From assembly GCA_963969345.1 (NCBI GenBank), contig OZ017766.1, forward strand, positions 2,232,001-2,296,000: DNA of 64,000 nt, read 5' to 3'. Made by a program: the position numbers and the translations under genes. The notes beneath the pieces were generated by a model. The model worked only from the letters and a program-made list of their open reading frames with translations. It was not told the origin of the DNA and made no database searches. Numbering within the stretch: the stretch's first letter is position 1; each line of letters starts with the position of its first letter. This document shows, one piece after another, positions 1 to 11,227 of this stretch. This DNA is from Turbatrix aceti (lineage: Eukaryota > Nematoda > Chromadorea > Rhabditida > Panagrolaimidae).

Positions 1-3000
1 AGCTTGTCTGCAACGGCAGCAGCGACTTTCTTAAGAAGCGCTTTGGCTCCGGCTTCCTCCTCACCATTGTCTTCAAGAACTGCGCCACCAAGCAGCCCCA
101 CGAGCTGGACTACCTTGCCCGCGACATCATGGACGTCGTGCGTGGCCACTGCGAACAGGCACAGGTCGAAGGGCCCGTCGGCAACCAGTTCGTCATCCTG
201 CTCCCTTTCGGGCAGCAACGGCTCTTCGGGGACATGTTCGAGGAGCTGGAAACGAAGCGGCACCAGCTGGGCATCCTGTCCTTCGGGCTAAGCATCAACA
301 GTCTCGAGCAGGTCTTCATCAAGGTCAACGAGTCCGTCGACCCCGCCAGCAGCCCGCAGATGGGCGAGAAGGTCAAACAGCTCATCGACCTGCTCAAAGA
401 AGGTGCGCTGCTTTTTTAACATTTTTTGCCTAAAATAGATATCTTTTTTCCTTGGCATCCGATTTGCTGAGCTAAGACGGACTTTGCGTCACTGAATTTT
501 GTTTGCAGAACGCTGTCTGCCTTGCGTGTGGTTCTACCAGTTCCTGGCTCTTTTCATCCGGAAATTCCACTACTTCCGCCGTCATCTGTTTTTGCTTCTG
601 CTGCCGTTCCTTCTGATTATCCCCCCGGCCGCGTTCGGTCTCATGTACACGTTCATGCCATCCGAGCAATATTCGGCGCGACAGGTGAACCTGGATTTGT
701 CTGCCGGGCCACGCATGCAGATCTGGTTCAAGCGACCGGAACAGGAGAGCTCTGAAATTGAAAAACGGGCGTTTGACAACCTCATTGAGGAGTTGAAGCG
801 CCCCAACGTCGAAGTTGACGTCTTCGAGTTTTACGAGGGTTATCCGATGGAATCATACTTTTTTACCCTCCCTTTTTTGGCCGCTGATATCTCGGTTTCC
901 AAGTCCTTTGGCTCGTTTGTCATGTTCAACGTGTTCTACAAGGAGAACTTTCCTTTCGTCCGCATGATCGTAGAGAACGCCATCGCTAACTCTTTGCTGA
1001 AGCCATACGGCGGTGAGTTTCGCACGTTGTGACCCCTCTTGAAGGCCTCGCTTCAGCCCGCATCGAGATGGACCTGTACATCCTGGTCCAGGAGGCGCTC
1101 CGCAAGCGCATCTACACCGTCGACATCGTGTCCAAGTTCGTCGGCGGCTACCTACTCTACAGCGTCACTCTTGCTCTGCCCATATTTGTCTACGCCGCGG
1201 AGCGCAAGCAGAACACAGACCACCTCTACGGTCTCGGTCACCTCTCAAAACTCGTGTACTGGGGCACGAGCTTCGTCTGCGACCTGCTGTGGGGCGCGCC
1301 GTTTATCGCGGCCTCGCTGCTAGCCAACATCGGCTCGTTGTCCATCATACACAGCCGGGCACTGATGTTTCGCGCTGCGCTGCTGTCGGTGCCGACGACG
1401 CTGTCCTTCATGCTGCAGACCTTCCTCGCTGCCAAGTTTGCTACTTCTGGCACCCGGGCTTTTGCTTTTCTGCTCGCGTTCAACCTCCTCCTGGGCCCTG
1501 GGATCTTTTACGGCTCTGTGAAGATTCGATCCCTGATGCGTCTCGACACGTTCTGCCGTCTCGTCTTCCCCATTGCGAGCATCGACCTCTACATCAACAG
1601 CTTCATCCCACCGAGGCGGATCTACGGTGGTTCGTACTTGTTCACCGACCGCCGCTTCGACTACTACCCCTTCTACCAGGCCGCGCTGTACTTTATTTTG
1701 CTGCTGAGCATCACGGTGGGAAAATTGTTGCGGAACCTGGTGGCCTTGGTGTGCTGCTGCCAGCGGCGACAGCGCGTCGGGACGGAACTCGACCCGGGCA
1801 GCGAGTCGCGCAGTGACGTCGCGGAAGAGTTGATCAAGGTAATGGAGGTGCCACCCAGCACGTACATGATCGCCAGCAGACATCTCCGCAAGGAGTACTG
1901 GACCTCGACGTGCTCGCATACTGTAGCTCTGGCTGGGCTGAGTCTGGGCATCTCGAAGGGCGAGTGCTTCGGGCTGCTGGGCAGCAACGGCGCCGGCAAG
2001 TCCACCACCTTCAACGTGCTCAGCGGAGTGCTGAAACCGACTTCGGGCCGTGCGTACATCGCTGGCAAGTCGATCACCGGCTTCTTCAAGCCGCGCTTTG
2101 GCTTTTGTCCGCAGAACAACGCGATCCTCTTCGAGCTCACCATCGTCGAGACGTTCAAGCTCTTCGCGCGCATCAGCGGACGCAAGAACATCAACCAGTG
2201 CGTGACGATTCTGCTGGAACTCCTCAAGCTGACCAGGGTCTCGAAGCACACCATCAGGAACTGCTCGTGAGTCACCTGACGAAACTGCGAGTCCTACGAC
2301 ACTGTTTCAGGGGCGGCGAGCGTCGAAGGGTGTCCATCGGGGTGGCCATCCTGACCAACTGCCGTGTCATCATGCTGGACGAGCCGACGGCGGGCATCGA
2401 CGCCCGGACAAGGCACAGGGTCTGGGACATCCTCATCGGCTTTCGCACCGCGGGGTCGTCTATCCTGCTGAGTTCACATTCCATGGACGAGTGCGAGACG
2501 CTGTGCACCCGCATCGGCATCCTCATGAAGGGCAGGCTCCACAGCATCGGCTCCAGTCAGCACCTCAAGTCCACGTAAGCCGTCTGGTGCCATTCAGGGT
2601 TCATTCATTCCTTTCAGGTGCGGGAACAGCTACACGCTGCGCATGATTCTGTCAAACTATGACGCGAGCACGATCTCGTCGCTGAACATCGCGGTGCGGC
2701 AGTCTTTTGCCTCGGACCCCCTCACGACGACGCCCCACTCGTGCGTGCTCACGTGGACCATTCCGAAGTTGCCCGGCGTGACGTGGTCGTCGCTGTACAA
2801 GCGCCTTATCCAGTTTATCGATAACTTTGACGCCACCGACAGAGACAGTAGGTCGCTTATCAAGGACTTTGCGCTCGTCGAGACCACTCTGGAACAAGTA
2901 TTCATCGCGACCTGCACCGATCACCACGTCCCGTTCGTCCCCGTGGTCCCCGAGGTCCAGGCACTTCCCGTCATCCCCGAAAGATCCGCCGAAGCGGCTT

Positions 3001-3023
3001 CTCCGTCGGCGAGCAACGCGTAA
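1..3023 (+). CDS. ABCA-subfamily lipid transporter, C-terminal ~927 residues (5' end outside window)
   Basis: Exons 3-402, 509-1012, 1057-2266, 2311-2574 and 2618-3023 join in phase; introns are 44-106 nt. The first exon opens with the ABCA element that follows NBD1 (GSSDFLKKRFG, then LLPFGQQRLFGDMFEELE and LEQVFIKV), so NBD1 lies just upstream of the window. The second and third exons carry TMD2: a first helix near FLLLLPFLLIIPPAAFGL, a large loop, then about six more hydrophobic segments. NBD2 has Walker A GSNGAGKST, the signature SGGERR (completed across an exon junction), Walker B VIMLDEPTAGID and H-loop SSHSMDE. A second regulatory domain ends in FALVETTLEQVFI. Established knowledge: ABCA proteins are full-length lipid exporters or flippases. 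The assignment is firm at subfamily level. Which ABCA member this is, and its substrate, cannot be read from the sequence. Confidence 0.93.
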
Positions 3024-4910
3024 AAATTCCCACTCGCGCGGCCTGCATAATTGGAACGTGCGCAGGCGCAACTGGACTTCTGCTCGCGGCTGGACTGCGT
3101 GAGAAATGCAACGCAAAAGACTTGACATGCCCGGCCGAGATGGATCAAGTCGGCGGAGAACGTGTATGCGAGCCAATTATGATTTTAGGGAATTATGAAG
3201 TCCGTCGCCACCTCTGCACCCACCTGTTTTTCTGCCTGCCCACTTTTTATGCACATGGCGCTTTTTGATCCCACGTAGCGTCTTTCGTGCTAACGCACAG
3301 CATCGCATTCCCGGCTCTTAACCGAGCAAAACGGTGATAAAACTGATAAAACCATGCATGTGAGCTGAATAAAAATCCCGTTCCACTTTGAGGACGCGAC
3401 GCGACGCAGGATGTTTCAGGCAGTTGTTGCTCATCCCTGTCGAGTGACGTAAGCGGCTCTCTGATGCGATCTCCTAATTGTCGTTTGCAGCGAGCTTTTG
3501 TACGCAGCCCCCGGGTGGTGGCTGCGGCGTGAACGTTGACTCAGTGACCCGCGAGGGTACAAAATAATAAATGCAGGGGGTCGTTCGCCTTGCCACGGGC
3601 GCAAGCCACCGACGTGAGTCATAGGCCGAATGTGGTTGGTTGTGAGGCGACGACGCGCCTTATCACGGCTCAGCCACCTGATCAACAGCGGTTACCGGGA
3701 GTTCGTAATTTCGCCCGAGGGGAGGGGACAAAGGCGGCCTTGCTGATAAAGACCTTTTTTTGAATTTGTTATCTTGCGGAATAAAGTGGCGGCAATTTCC
3801 GTGATCCGGTGTCAGAATCGGGTGCACCAGCAGCCCGTGGTCTGGGAGTGCCGGACGCTGTCCCCGTCGCTCGCCGGGTTGCGCCGGTGCTTGGGGGAGA
3901 CGGGTGGAGACCAGAACACGACGGGCGTCGCCGTTGCTTTGTCGGTGGTTGCAGAACAGGAAGCTGTGGCTAACGGCCCCGTCTGGAGGCGGGAAGATGG
4001 CCAAGGCAAGGGGAGATCTGGTCTCTGCGGGTAGTGAAAATCGCAAATCAAGCGCTCCTCTGGCCAGTCGGGCAGCAGTCCCTTTGCAGTTTCCGCCTCG
4101 TTACGTCGTCTCACCCTGCGCGCACCTCTTCGCGCAGCGGCTGTTGGGGATCTTCGCCAGCGGCAAACCCCTCACCTGTTGTTGTCGGCCGAATCCACGC
4201 GCAACCACCCCTTTCTTTTGTCGCAGGTTATTTTTTGTAGTAGGAAGCCATCACGCAGTCTAGGGTCGCTTTGGGTTTTTTTTCGAGCATGGCATTTAAC
4301 CGAAGCGCCGGAGTCGACCCTCGTCAGTGTCACGAAACCAGGTGGCTACAAAAGCCTATTCGGTATTCCTTTTGGTTTTTTGTTATTATTTTTCATTGTT
4401 CAGAAGTATAAAAAATTAAAAAAAACGGGCTTGAGTGCCTAAGGGTAAGGCACGTGGCGGCGACCCGGTGTGCTTCTTTTGTCTCGGAGACTGTTGTCAG
4501 CCGATCTGTGGCTCCTGTCTCGTTCTGCACACGTCAGCCCGCATTTGTTGCACTCGGGACCAGCGAAGGATTCAGAATAGCCGGGGCACGTGCGTCACGT
4601 CTTTCTCCCATTGTTAAGCAGCTTCTGTCTTTGGTGTTTTTCTGTCAGCTGGCAATAAGACTGTTTTTCGCCCGCTTATACCATCCATACCAATTCCACT
4701 CCTGCCTGCCTCCGTCACCGGCGTCCGCGAAATCGGGGATCATCCCGCGAGAGACTATTTCGGGCACCACCGGGGTTTTGCCGTTACGCTTATGGCGTAG
4801 ATTTTGTTTGTTTTCGGTGCCGTTCATAAGCCCGCCTCTGGGCAGCTGGAGGCGCATAACTCGTCGAATCGTCTTGCAGAATAGAACACTTCAACTCCCC
4901 GTCGCAGAAG
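3024..4910. other. Intergenic DNA between ABCA and the paired-box gene
   Basis: No convincing coding exon is seen on either strand. The last ~50 nt before the paired-box ATG contain two splice-acceptor-like sites (CGTCTTGCAG and GTCGCAG), which could be trans- or cis-splice acceptors for that gene's leader. The rest is presumably the ABCA 3' UTR plus the paired-box promoter. Confidence 0.6.
3368..3373 (+). terminator. Candidate poly(A) signal of the ABCA gene
   Basis: A canonical AATAAA lies about 345 nt after the ABCA stop codon. No closer canonical hexamer is visible on this strand. Confidence 0.5.
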
Positions 4911-6776
4911 ATGACTCTCACGCTGGACCACCCGTCGGCTTTTACGCCCGTTGTGTCGCACCTCGCCGGTGGCGGTTCGTCGCACGTCGCCTCGCCTGAT
5001 CGCCCGCCAATGCCTTCCTTCCTGCTTCCCGGCGCTGCGCCCTACCTCGGAGGCATGCCACTGAACGCGGGCCTTCTGCTGCCCCAGCCGTCGCAGTCTA
5101 CCGCAGCGGACAAGTCTCTCGCCGAGCTCTACGCCATGTACCTCTGGCTCAACGTAGGTTTGCCCTGCTGACGCCTTTGACAAACACGAGTGCATGACTC
5201 AGCGCAAAACGCGCTGTTCTGCGATAAGGGGCGATTGGAATTGCCAAGCGACTTGTTTTGACTTTCGAGGGTGCTACGGTACCCCCGGGGACCTGGGCCC
5301 AGGCGGATTTTAGAAAGATGGCCTAAGGCACGCTAAATCCCCCCTTCTGCCCCCCGCTCCGCCAACAAGTTTTTTGGTGTGTGATCACGGATGGGACAAG
5401 TGACACGCCGACCGGAGCACTGATTGCGCAACAAAACAGCCCACTTGTTGTTTTTTCTTCGCTCTAAGGACCACTGCGCAGTGGACAGCTACTGGCTGGG
5501 CCGGTTCGCGCTTGAGGGCACGATTGCGCGATCGCTTTGTTTCCTTCGAAGAGTCCGCGCAAGTGGCCACTGCGAGTGACAATAAAACGCGCCTGCGACG
5601 ACTGGATTTGACCCGTCGTCGCTGCCCCCTCAGGGCATGTGCATGATGCGGCCTCTGGCGCAACTGCCAACTGGTTTTGCTTGCCTCCGCGCTGCGGAAC
5701 AGATCTCCGTAGTGCCCACGCTGCAGACGTCGCGCACGCACACCTGGTCTGACCAGGAGGCGACGTTTTATGACATCAGCCAGCACAGTCAGTTCTGGGA
5801 TCTGCGATGATTCGACAAAGCCGGTTGATCGCCTGAGGCGCTTTGGCATTTTGAAGCACACACAGCGCGTTGCGCAATATAGCCGATTCAAGGCAAAAGC
5901 AGCTCTTGCCTCGCAGGAAGCGGGGATGGGCGATGGCATCAGGTGCAAATGATGCCAGTTCCGAGCAAAAAAAACAACCGCAAACAAAATCTGCGTCATT
6001 GCATCAAAGATTAAAGAAGATGATTGTTTCAGAAAAATTCACTGGCAGCGGCCGTCGCCGCAAGCGCATCGAGCCAGATGCCGCCCCTGCCAGCCCCGTT
6101 CCCACACCAGGCGGCCTCGTCTCTCCTGTACTCCGCCGCAGCCAGTGCCAATGCCTACCGCCAGCACCCCCTCTTCGGCATGGCCCCGCCGGCTTCGTTT
6201 TCTCTGCTGCCGGCCAAACTAGCCGAAGCCTCGTCCCTGGGATGCTCGCCCGTTGCCGATGATCGTTCCGGCCTCCCTGCTTCTCTCTGTGAGTTGTGCC
6301 CTCCCCCATTGACTCCTCCTGACCGGTCGATTTCAGCCAAAAACAAACTGGGTCGTTCCTACAACCCCGGTCGTCCGTTGGCGATGACTGACCGCCAGAA
6401 GATCCTGGAGCTCTACGAGAAGGGCGTGCGCATCAGCCATATCGCGCGCATCATCGGCGTCACGCACAGCTGCGTGAGCAAGATCATGGCACGCTACCGG
6501 CGAACAGGCTCCATGCACCCCCGCTCGACACAGATCAAGAAGCACTCCTCAGCCAGCTCCACGCAGTCCTCCTCGTCGGCGTCGTCGTCGTCCGGTGTCT
6601 CAGTGGCATCCATGTCCCCCGCGCCGACGACCGGCGAGTCCGAATCCGTGCGAACAGACCTCTCGCCTCTGCAGCAGCAACCCTTGCAGCCCGCAGTCAT
6701 CACCACAGCGCCAAACGGCGTGTCCTTCCTGTTGCACCAATCCACAACGTTGCCACTGCTGCCCCAGTCCTGCTGA
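4911..6776 (+). CDS. Paired-box protein with only the PAI half of the paired domain (npax-like)
   Basis: Exons 4911-5153, 6033-6288 and 6337-6776 give 312 residues. The first intron is 879 nt. The second is 48 nt, stop-free and a multiple of three. The N-terminal half is low-complexity Ala/Pro/Leu. Around residues 170-235 lies a paired N-terminal subdomain: NPGRPL, then the helix-turn-helix with QKILELYEKGVRISHIARI, then THSCVSKIMARYRRTGSMHPRS. The conserved SCVSKI..RY..TGS core of Pax proteins is plain. After TQIKK the protein becomes Ser-rich and ends, so the linker, the RED subdomain and any homeodomain are missing. Nematode npax genes have this half-domain design. It is probably a sequence-specific transcription factor; its targets are unknown. 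An exact ortholog cannot be assigned. Confidence 0.87.
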
Positions 6777-7678
6777 ACCCCCCTTGCCAATTAGACTCCG
6801 TTCCCCGGTTGCCGGTCATGTCTAGTCACCCCCAGTTGTACAAAGTACCCCTCACGAATACCGATGCGTTTAGTAAATGACAAACTTGTATGTAAAGTGC
6901 GACCAACGGTACCAGGCCGTCGCGCTCGCAGAAAAGTATTCGGCGATCATTTAGGTAAAGCACCACAGCATTGGCGTACCGTTATCAGCCGCTGTCACAG
7001 TTCAACGACGCCACTTGGCGGCCGTCTGATAACTTCTTCCGGTGTTTTTTAATGTAAAAAATAGCATTTTTGTTATTCGCCGTATCAATCAACATGTTTT
7101 TAATGGGGGAACGAGAAATTACTCCAAAACTACGGCGCGGAACAAATGCACAAATAAAGATCCCGCACGTAGGGTTCGGCAGGTCCGCGTTTGCAAGCTT
7201 ACAGTATGATGCCGAGCGATATCGACTACAGTAGGCAATCACGGCGGGTCAACACACAACACAGGAATGTGATGCCGGCCAGCCAAAGCAAATATTTTGA
7301 ACGCGACCCCACCCAATCAATGATCGTATCACACACGCCCAATGATCGTATATCATGTCTCGCACGGAAAAAAAGTCAGAGAACAGCAACGATCGCAGCG
7401 AAATGCATTTAAAATAACGAAAGACAAACATTTTTTGCGGAGTTTACAAATCACTCACGAATGTCTCCAGGTGACCTCCGGTTCAAGTTCGTAAGTGATA
7501 AAGCGAACGAACCAGCCGTCATCAGTTCCTCGTCGTAAACAATGCTTATCACCGCGTGAGCGACTGTTTATTACTATTTCAATACAAACAGACACGAGTT
7601 GCGCGATAACGCTTCTGTCGACGACTGCGTGCTGGATTTGGCACAGTTCACAGCTCTGGGGAAGAATACCCGCAAGCA
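6777..7678. other. Convergent intergenic region, paired-box and EFR3 3' ends
   Basis: AT-richer DNA with no coding exon seen. It holds the EFR3 poly(A) signal on the minus strand and an AATAAA near 7154 on the plus strand that could serve the paired-box gene. Confidence 0.55.
7567..7572 (-). terminator. Candidate poly(A) signal of EFR3
   Basis: TTTATT on the plus strand reads AATAAA on the minus strand, about 107 nt after the EFR3 stop codon. Confidence 0.6.
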
Positions 7679-10624
7679 TCACCTGATGAAAGACGGAAAG
7701 TCAATGTCAAAAATGGTCTTGGACTGCCCGGTGCGTCCAAATTCCTGGATCTTGACCCACTCGTCGTTGCGCTTGCAGAGAGTGTCGATGGTCTTGGACA
7801 GGTCCGTCTCCTCCAGGTCCCGGGCCAGGATCGAAGACAGCTCATCCAGCGGCCGCTCCCGGAACACCTGGACGATCTCGCGACTCTTCTGCTGGTCGAG
7901 TCTCTCTTCCTCGGCAAAATCGATGGGCTTGTTCACCTCCGTGCGCAGCGAGTCGATCGTCGTGGGCAGCTGGTGGTCGGTGGGCTTCAGGGGGGCGCCG
8001 AAGATGGTGTTCCGCCTCGAGGAGGGCTTCGAGCCGGGGGGCGTCCAGTCGATGGAGCACGAGTCGAGGGACAGCGTGCCGTCGGCCCCCGCCTCGTCGG
8101 TTTCGTCTGTCGCGGAGAAAACGACGGAGGCAAAGCTCGTGTCGTGGCCGCCAAAAGCGGAGCGGTCGAGATGGCTGTCGCCGAGTCCGATCGAGGTGTC
8201 GACCAGCGAAGTCGAAAGCCCGGGAATAGACACCGGCTTGAACGGCACCAGCAGCCGGGTGATGTCCTTGTTCGAGGCTTTGAGGGCCTCAGACACGTCC
8301 TCCAGGTCGAAGAGCAGGGACGTGTCGCTCTCGAGTCCCAGAGGCCGGGCGCTGAAGTCGTCTTCGCTCTCCATGTGCACCAGGGGAGCGCGTCTCGGCG
8401 AGCCGTTGGCCGAGAGTGGGTCCTGGTAGTCGTTGAGGATGTTGAGTCGGGAGTGGCCCCGCTGTGCGCGGAGTTTGATGACCTGCTGCACGTGCTGGCG
8501 CAGAGCCGGGATCGCCAGAAGCTGCGCCGAGAGGTTGAGGAACTTTGCGACCAGGTTGTGAATGGCAGCGCGTTTTTTGATCGAAAAGTCGCAGATCTCG
8601 GAATCCAGCGCGAGGGCCTGCATGCCGAACGCCAGCCGGAAGAGCTCGGTGAGCGTCTCGTCGTGGCCCACCTCCACGCAGAGCAGGCACATCGAGCACA
8701 GCACGGCGTCCAGGTGCTCCTCGAGCACGGCGTCGTTCGCCATGCACACCACCCTGAACAGCACCGACGTAATGTGCTGGATCTGCCGGTGCATGAAGAT
8801 CTGGTCCTGCCGCGAACACTTTTCGATCGACAGTTGCAGGTCCTCCACGTCCGGCACGTATTTTAGGTGGTTCAGTTGTTTCAAGTTGTCGTGCCTAAAA
8901 TGAGTGAACAGTAGGTGTTGGCAAAAACTAAATATTTCTCGACTCACCGATCGACGAGGGTGTGGAAGATCTGCTGAGCATTGAGCCTGACGCCGGGGTT
9001 GGGCGCCAGGCAAATCTGGAGCAGAGTCTTGAAAAAGGTGTCGGTGAACATGGTGGCGAAGTAGAAGGTCTTGTACTTGGTGGCCACCTTGAGCAGCGTC
9101 TTGACCAGCACCGTCTGCAGGAACTCCTCGCCGATCTTGACGCGGCGCTCCTCTTCGCAGACGATAGGGATGTTAGAGGCGGTGAACATCATGATCTCGA
9201 TCTTCTGGTAGTCCGGCAGGGCGTTGGCGAAGTCGCCCATCGCGTTGATCAGCGTGTCCTGGAAGGTCTTCTCATCGGTGACGGAGGGGCACTGCTTCGA
9301 CTGCTGGAACTCGACCGAGACGCGGAGCCTCTTCAGCAGCGAGTTGAAGATGCCCAGCATCAGCGGGCCTATGGAGGTGCCCGCGATGCTCACGATCGAC
9401 GACAGCACCGTCGCGATCCCGATCCGGACGCTGGCTTCGGCGTTGGCCATCGCCTCGAGGTGGTTGATGAGTTCCTGGATGACGAAGAACGCGTTCTGGT
9501 TCTGAATCGAGTAAATAATGGCCCGGAACGTGTTGATCGCGAAGGTCGGCGGCGCGGCCGTCCACTTCTTGTGCGCATCGCAGTGCTTCATCACGGGCTC
9601 CAGGACCGATCGGAGCACGCCGAACGACGCCTTGCCCATCAGCTCTCGCAGACACTGCAGCGCCAGCGCGTTGGGGTCCTCCGACATCGAGGCGTCGTCC
9701 ACTGAGTCATTGAACAGCATGCTGGTGAAATGGTCCTCGCCTTGTTCTAAACAAACGGCAGTTGTTGACTGATTTCGGACAAAAAGCAAAAAAGTCTTAC
9801 CAGGCGGCGTATCCCTGAGGTTAAACAGAATCGATGGAACAATCTTGTCCATGTGCTGCTTCTCCCAGATGGAGGCTTGCAGGTCGTCGGCGACCGACTT
9901 CCAAACGACGCCTCGCAGCCCTCGGAGACCGTTAAAGCGCTGCACTCGGGTCTGGTCGCCTCGAGAGGCATGGCACATTGACGAGAACTTAGAGATGAAG
10001 AAGTCATACTGCCGGTGGTAAGACGGCGTGTCCTCCTCAATTGTGGAAAACTTTACGAAAAGATCTGTTGCGAGTTTCTGAAATGAAATAACTGTTGCTT
10101 CCAAATTTAATCGTATTTGGCAGATCCTGACGCGAAATTAAAGAACGAGAAAATTGCGAGCAAATATCGTTATTGCGCGTGAACAAAAAAGGTACTTTTT
10201 TTGTTTACACGAGCAAAAAGCAAACCTCAAGGTGCGGGTCGTTGGTCTCGAGGAGTTTCTGGACCATTTTGAGGTAGGACTCGATGAACTGCTGGAGACT
10301 GGGCGAGCCGTGGCAGCTCGTGAGCAGGCCGTTCATCGCCTCGACGGCCACCTCGACCATGCCGATGCGCTGGCGGTAGAGGTCGCGGGAGAGGCGGTTC
10401 ACGAGGTAGATGCCGATGCGGTTGAGCTTTTCCGGGTGCGAGATGGAGTAGAAGGTGAGCTTGTGCATGTTGGGCTTGACGATGCCTTCCGTGATGCTGC
10501 GGGGGTAGATGGCGTCCACGAGGCGCTTGTACCGCGGCTTGCACGACGAGCAGCAGCACAGGAAGGCATCCATCGTCTCGAGGCTCTCGAAGAGATCGCG
10601 GAGTGTCTGCATGGTTGTCGCCAT
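7679..10624 (-). CDS. EFR3: EFR3 / Rolling blackout, plasma-membrane PI4-kinase scaffold
   Basis: Exons 10624-10226, 10077-9801, 9746-8948 and 8894-7679 give 896 residues. The N-terminus has the palmitoylation-type cysteine cluster FLCCCSSCKPRYKRLVD followed by a basic patch, which anchors EFR3 to the plasma membrane. Conserved blocks follow: KLTFYSISHPEKLNRIGIYL, FVKFSTIEEDTPSYHRQYDFF, QHMDKIVPS, DYQKIEIMMF and HDNLKQLNHLKYVPDV. The C-terminus ends in IFDIDFPSFIR, resembling the hydrophobic tail of animal EFR3. Known role: with TTC7 and FAM126 it recruits PI4KIIIalpha to make PI4P. The start chosen gives MATTMQ; an in-frame ATG 13 codons upstream is less likely. It is divergently arranged with Rictor across about 0.6 kb. 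Confidence 0.95.
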
Positions 10625-11227
10625 TTTAGGAAGCACAGATCGCGGTCGGGGGGAATAATACAAGCGGAACCCTCCACCTCCGCACTAGTTTTACACAAAC
10701 GAGGGGGCAGTCTCGCCTCAATTTGCCTCGCTACGAGAGCCAGAAGCATGACGGCGGACACGGACGTACACCACTAACTTCGCGTTAGAGATGGAAAAAA
10801 ACACACGCACAAACCAGTCATACAAAGTCAAGGCCGCAACATGCATTTATGGACAAGAAAAACACTGCTGCGTGTGTCGGCTTGTTGCCAGAGGGAAGAG
10901 GTGGTAAGTGCTGGAAAGGGAGGCCGGCGTGGCTGGCATCGAACGGGACTGTGCTCTTTCATGACTCAATCCCCCCCCCCCCGACTCGCGGGTCCCCTGC
11001 AGGCTGCGTGCGTCATTTGCGGGTTGGGGACATCTTGCCAGACCTGCTGTTTATGGAAGTAGCTGCCACTGCTTCAGGTACACGGGAAGCCCTGCAACAT
11101 CATCTTTCAAGGCTTTATCAGTGCGCACAAGGTACACAACGACGGGTGCACGATGAATTGATGTTGTGCTGGATGAGAGCAGCGGGTGTTGTAAGCTGCA
11201 AGCGCGCCAGACGATACCTCCTTCATC
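10625..11227. promoter_or_regulatory. Shared divergent promoter region of EFR3 (-) and Rictor (+)
   Basis: A 603-nt head-to-head spacer between two start codons. It contains a C10 run near 10975. No coding exon or recognisable core promoter element is visible. A shared bidirectional promoter is inferred from geometry alone. Confidence 0.45.

Noticed and set aside
1320..2249. 309-codon minus-strand open frame opposite the ABCA exon
   Set aside because: Shadow of a GC-rich coding exon; the Arg/Glu-rich product has no recognisable domain, and the plus strand carries clear TMD2/NBD2 motifs.
7973..9705. Long plus-strand frames opposite EFR3
   Set aside because: Compositionally biased (Arg, Val, Glu, His) reverse shadows of EFR3 exons, without splice context.
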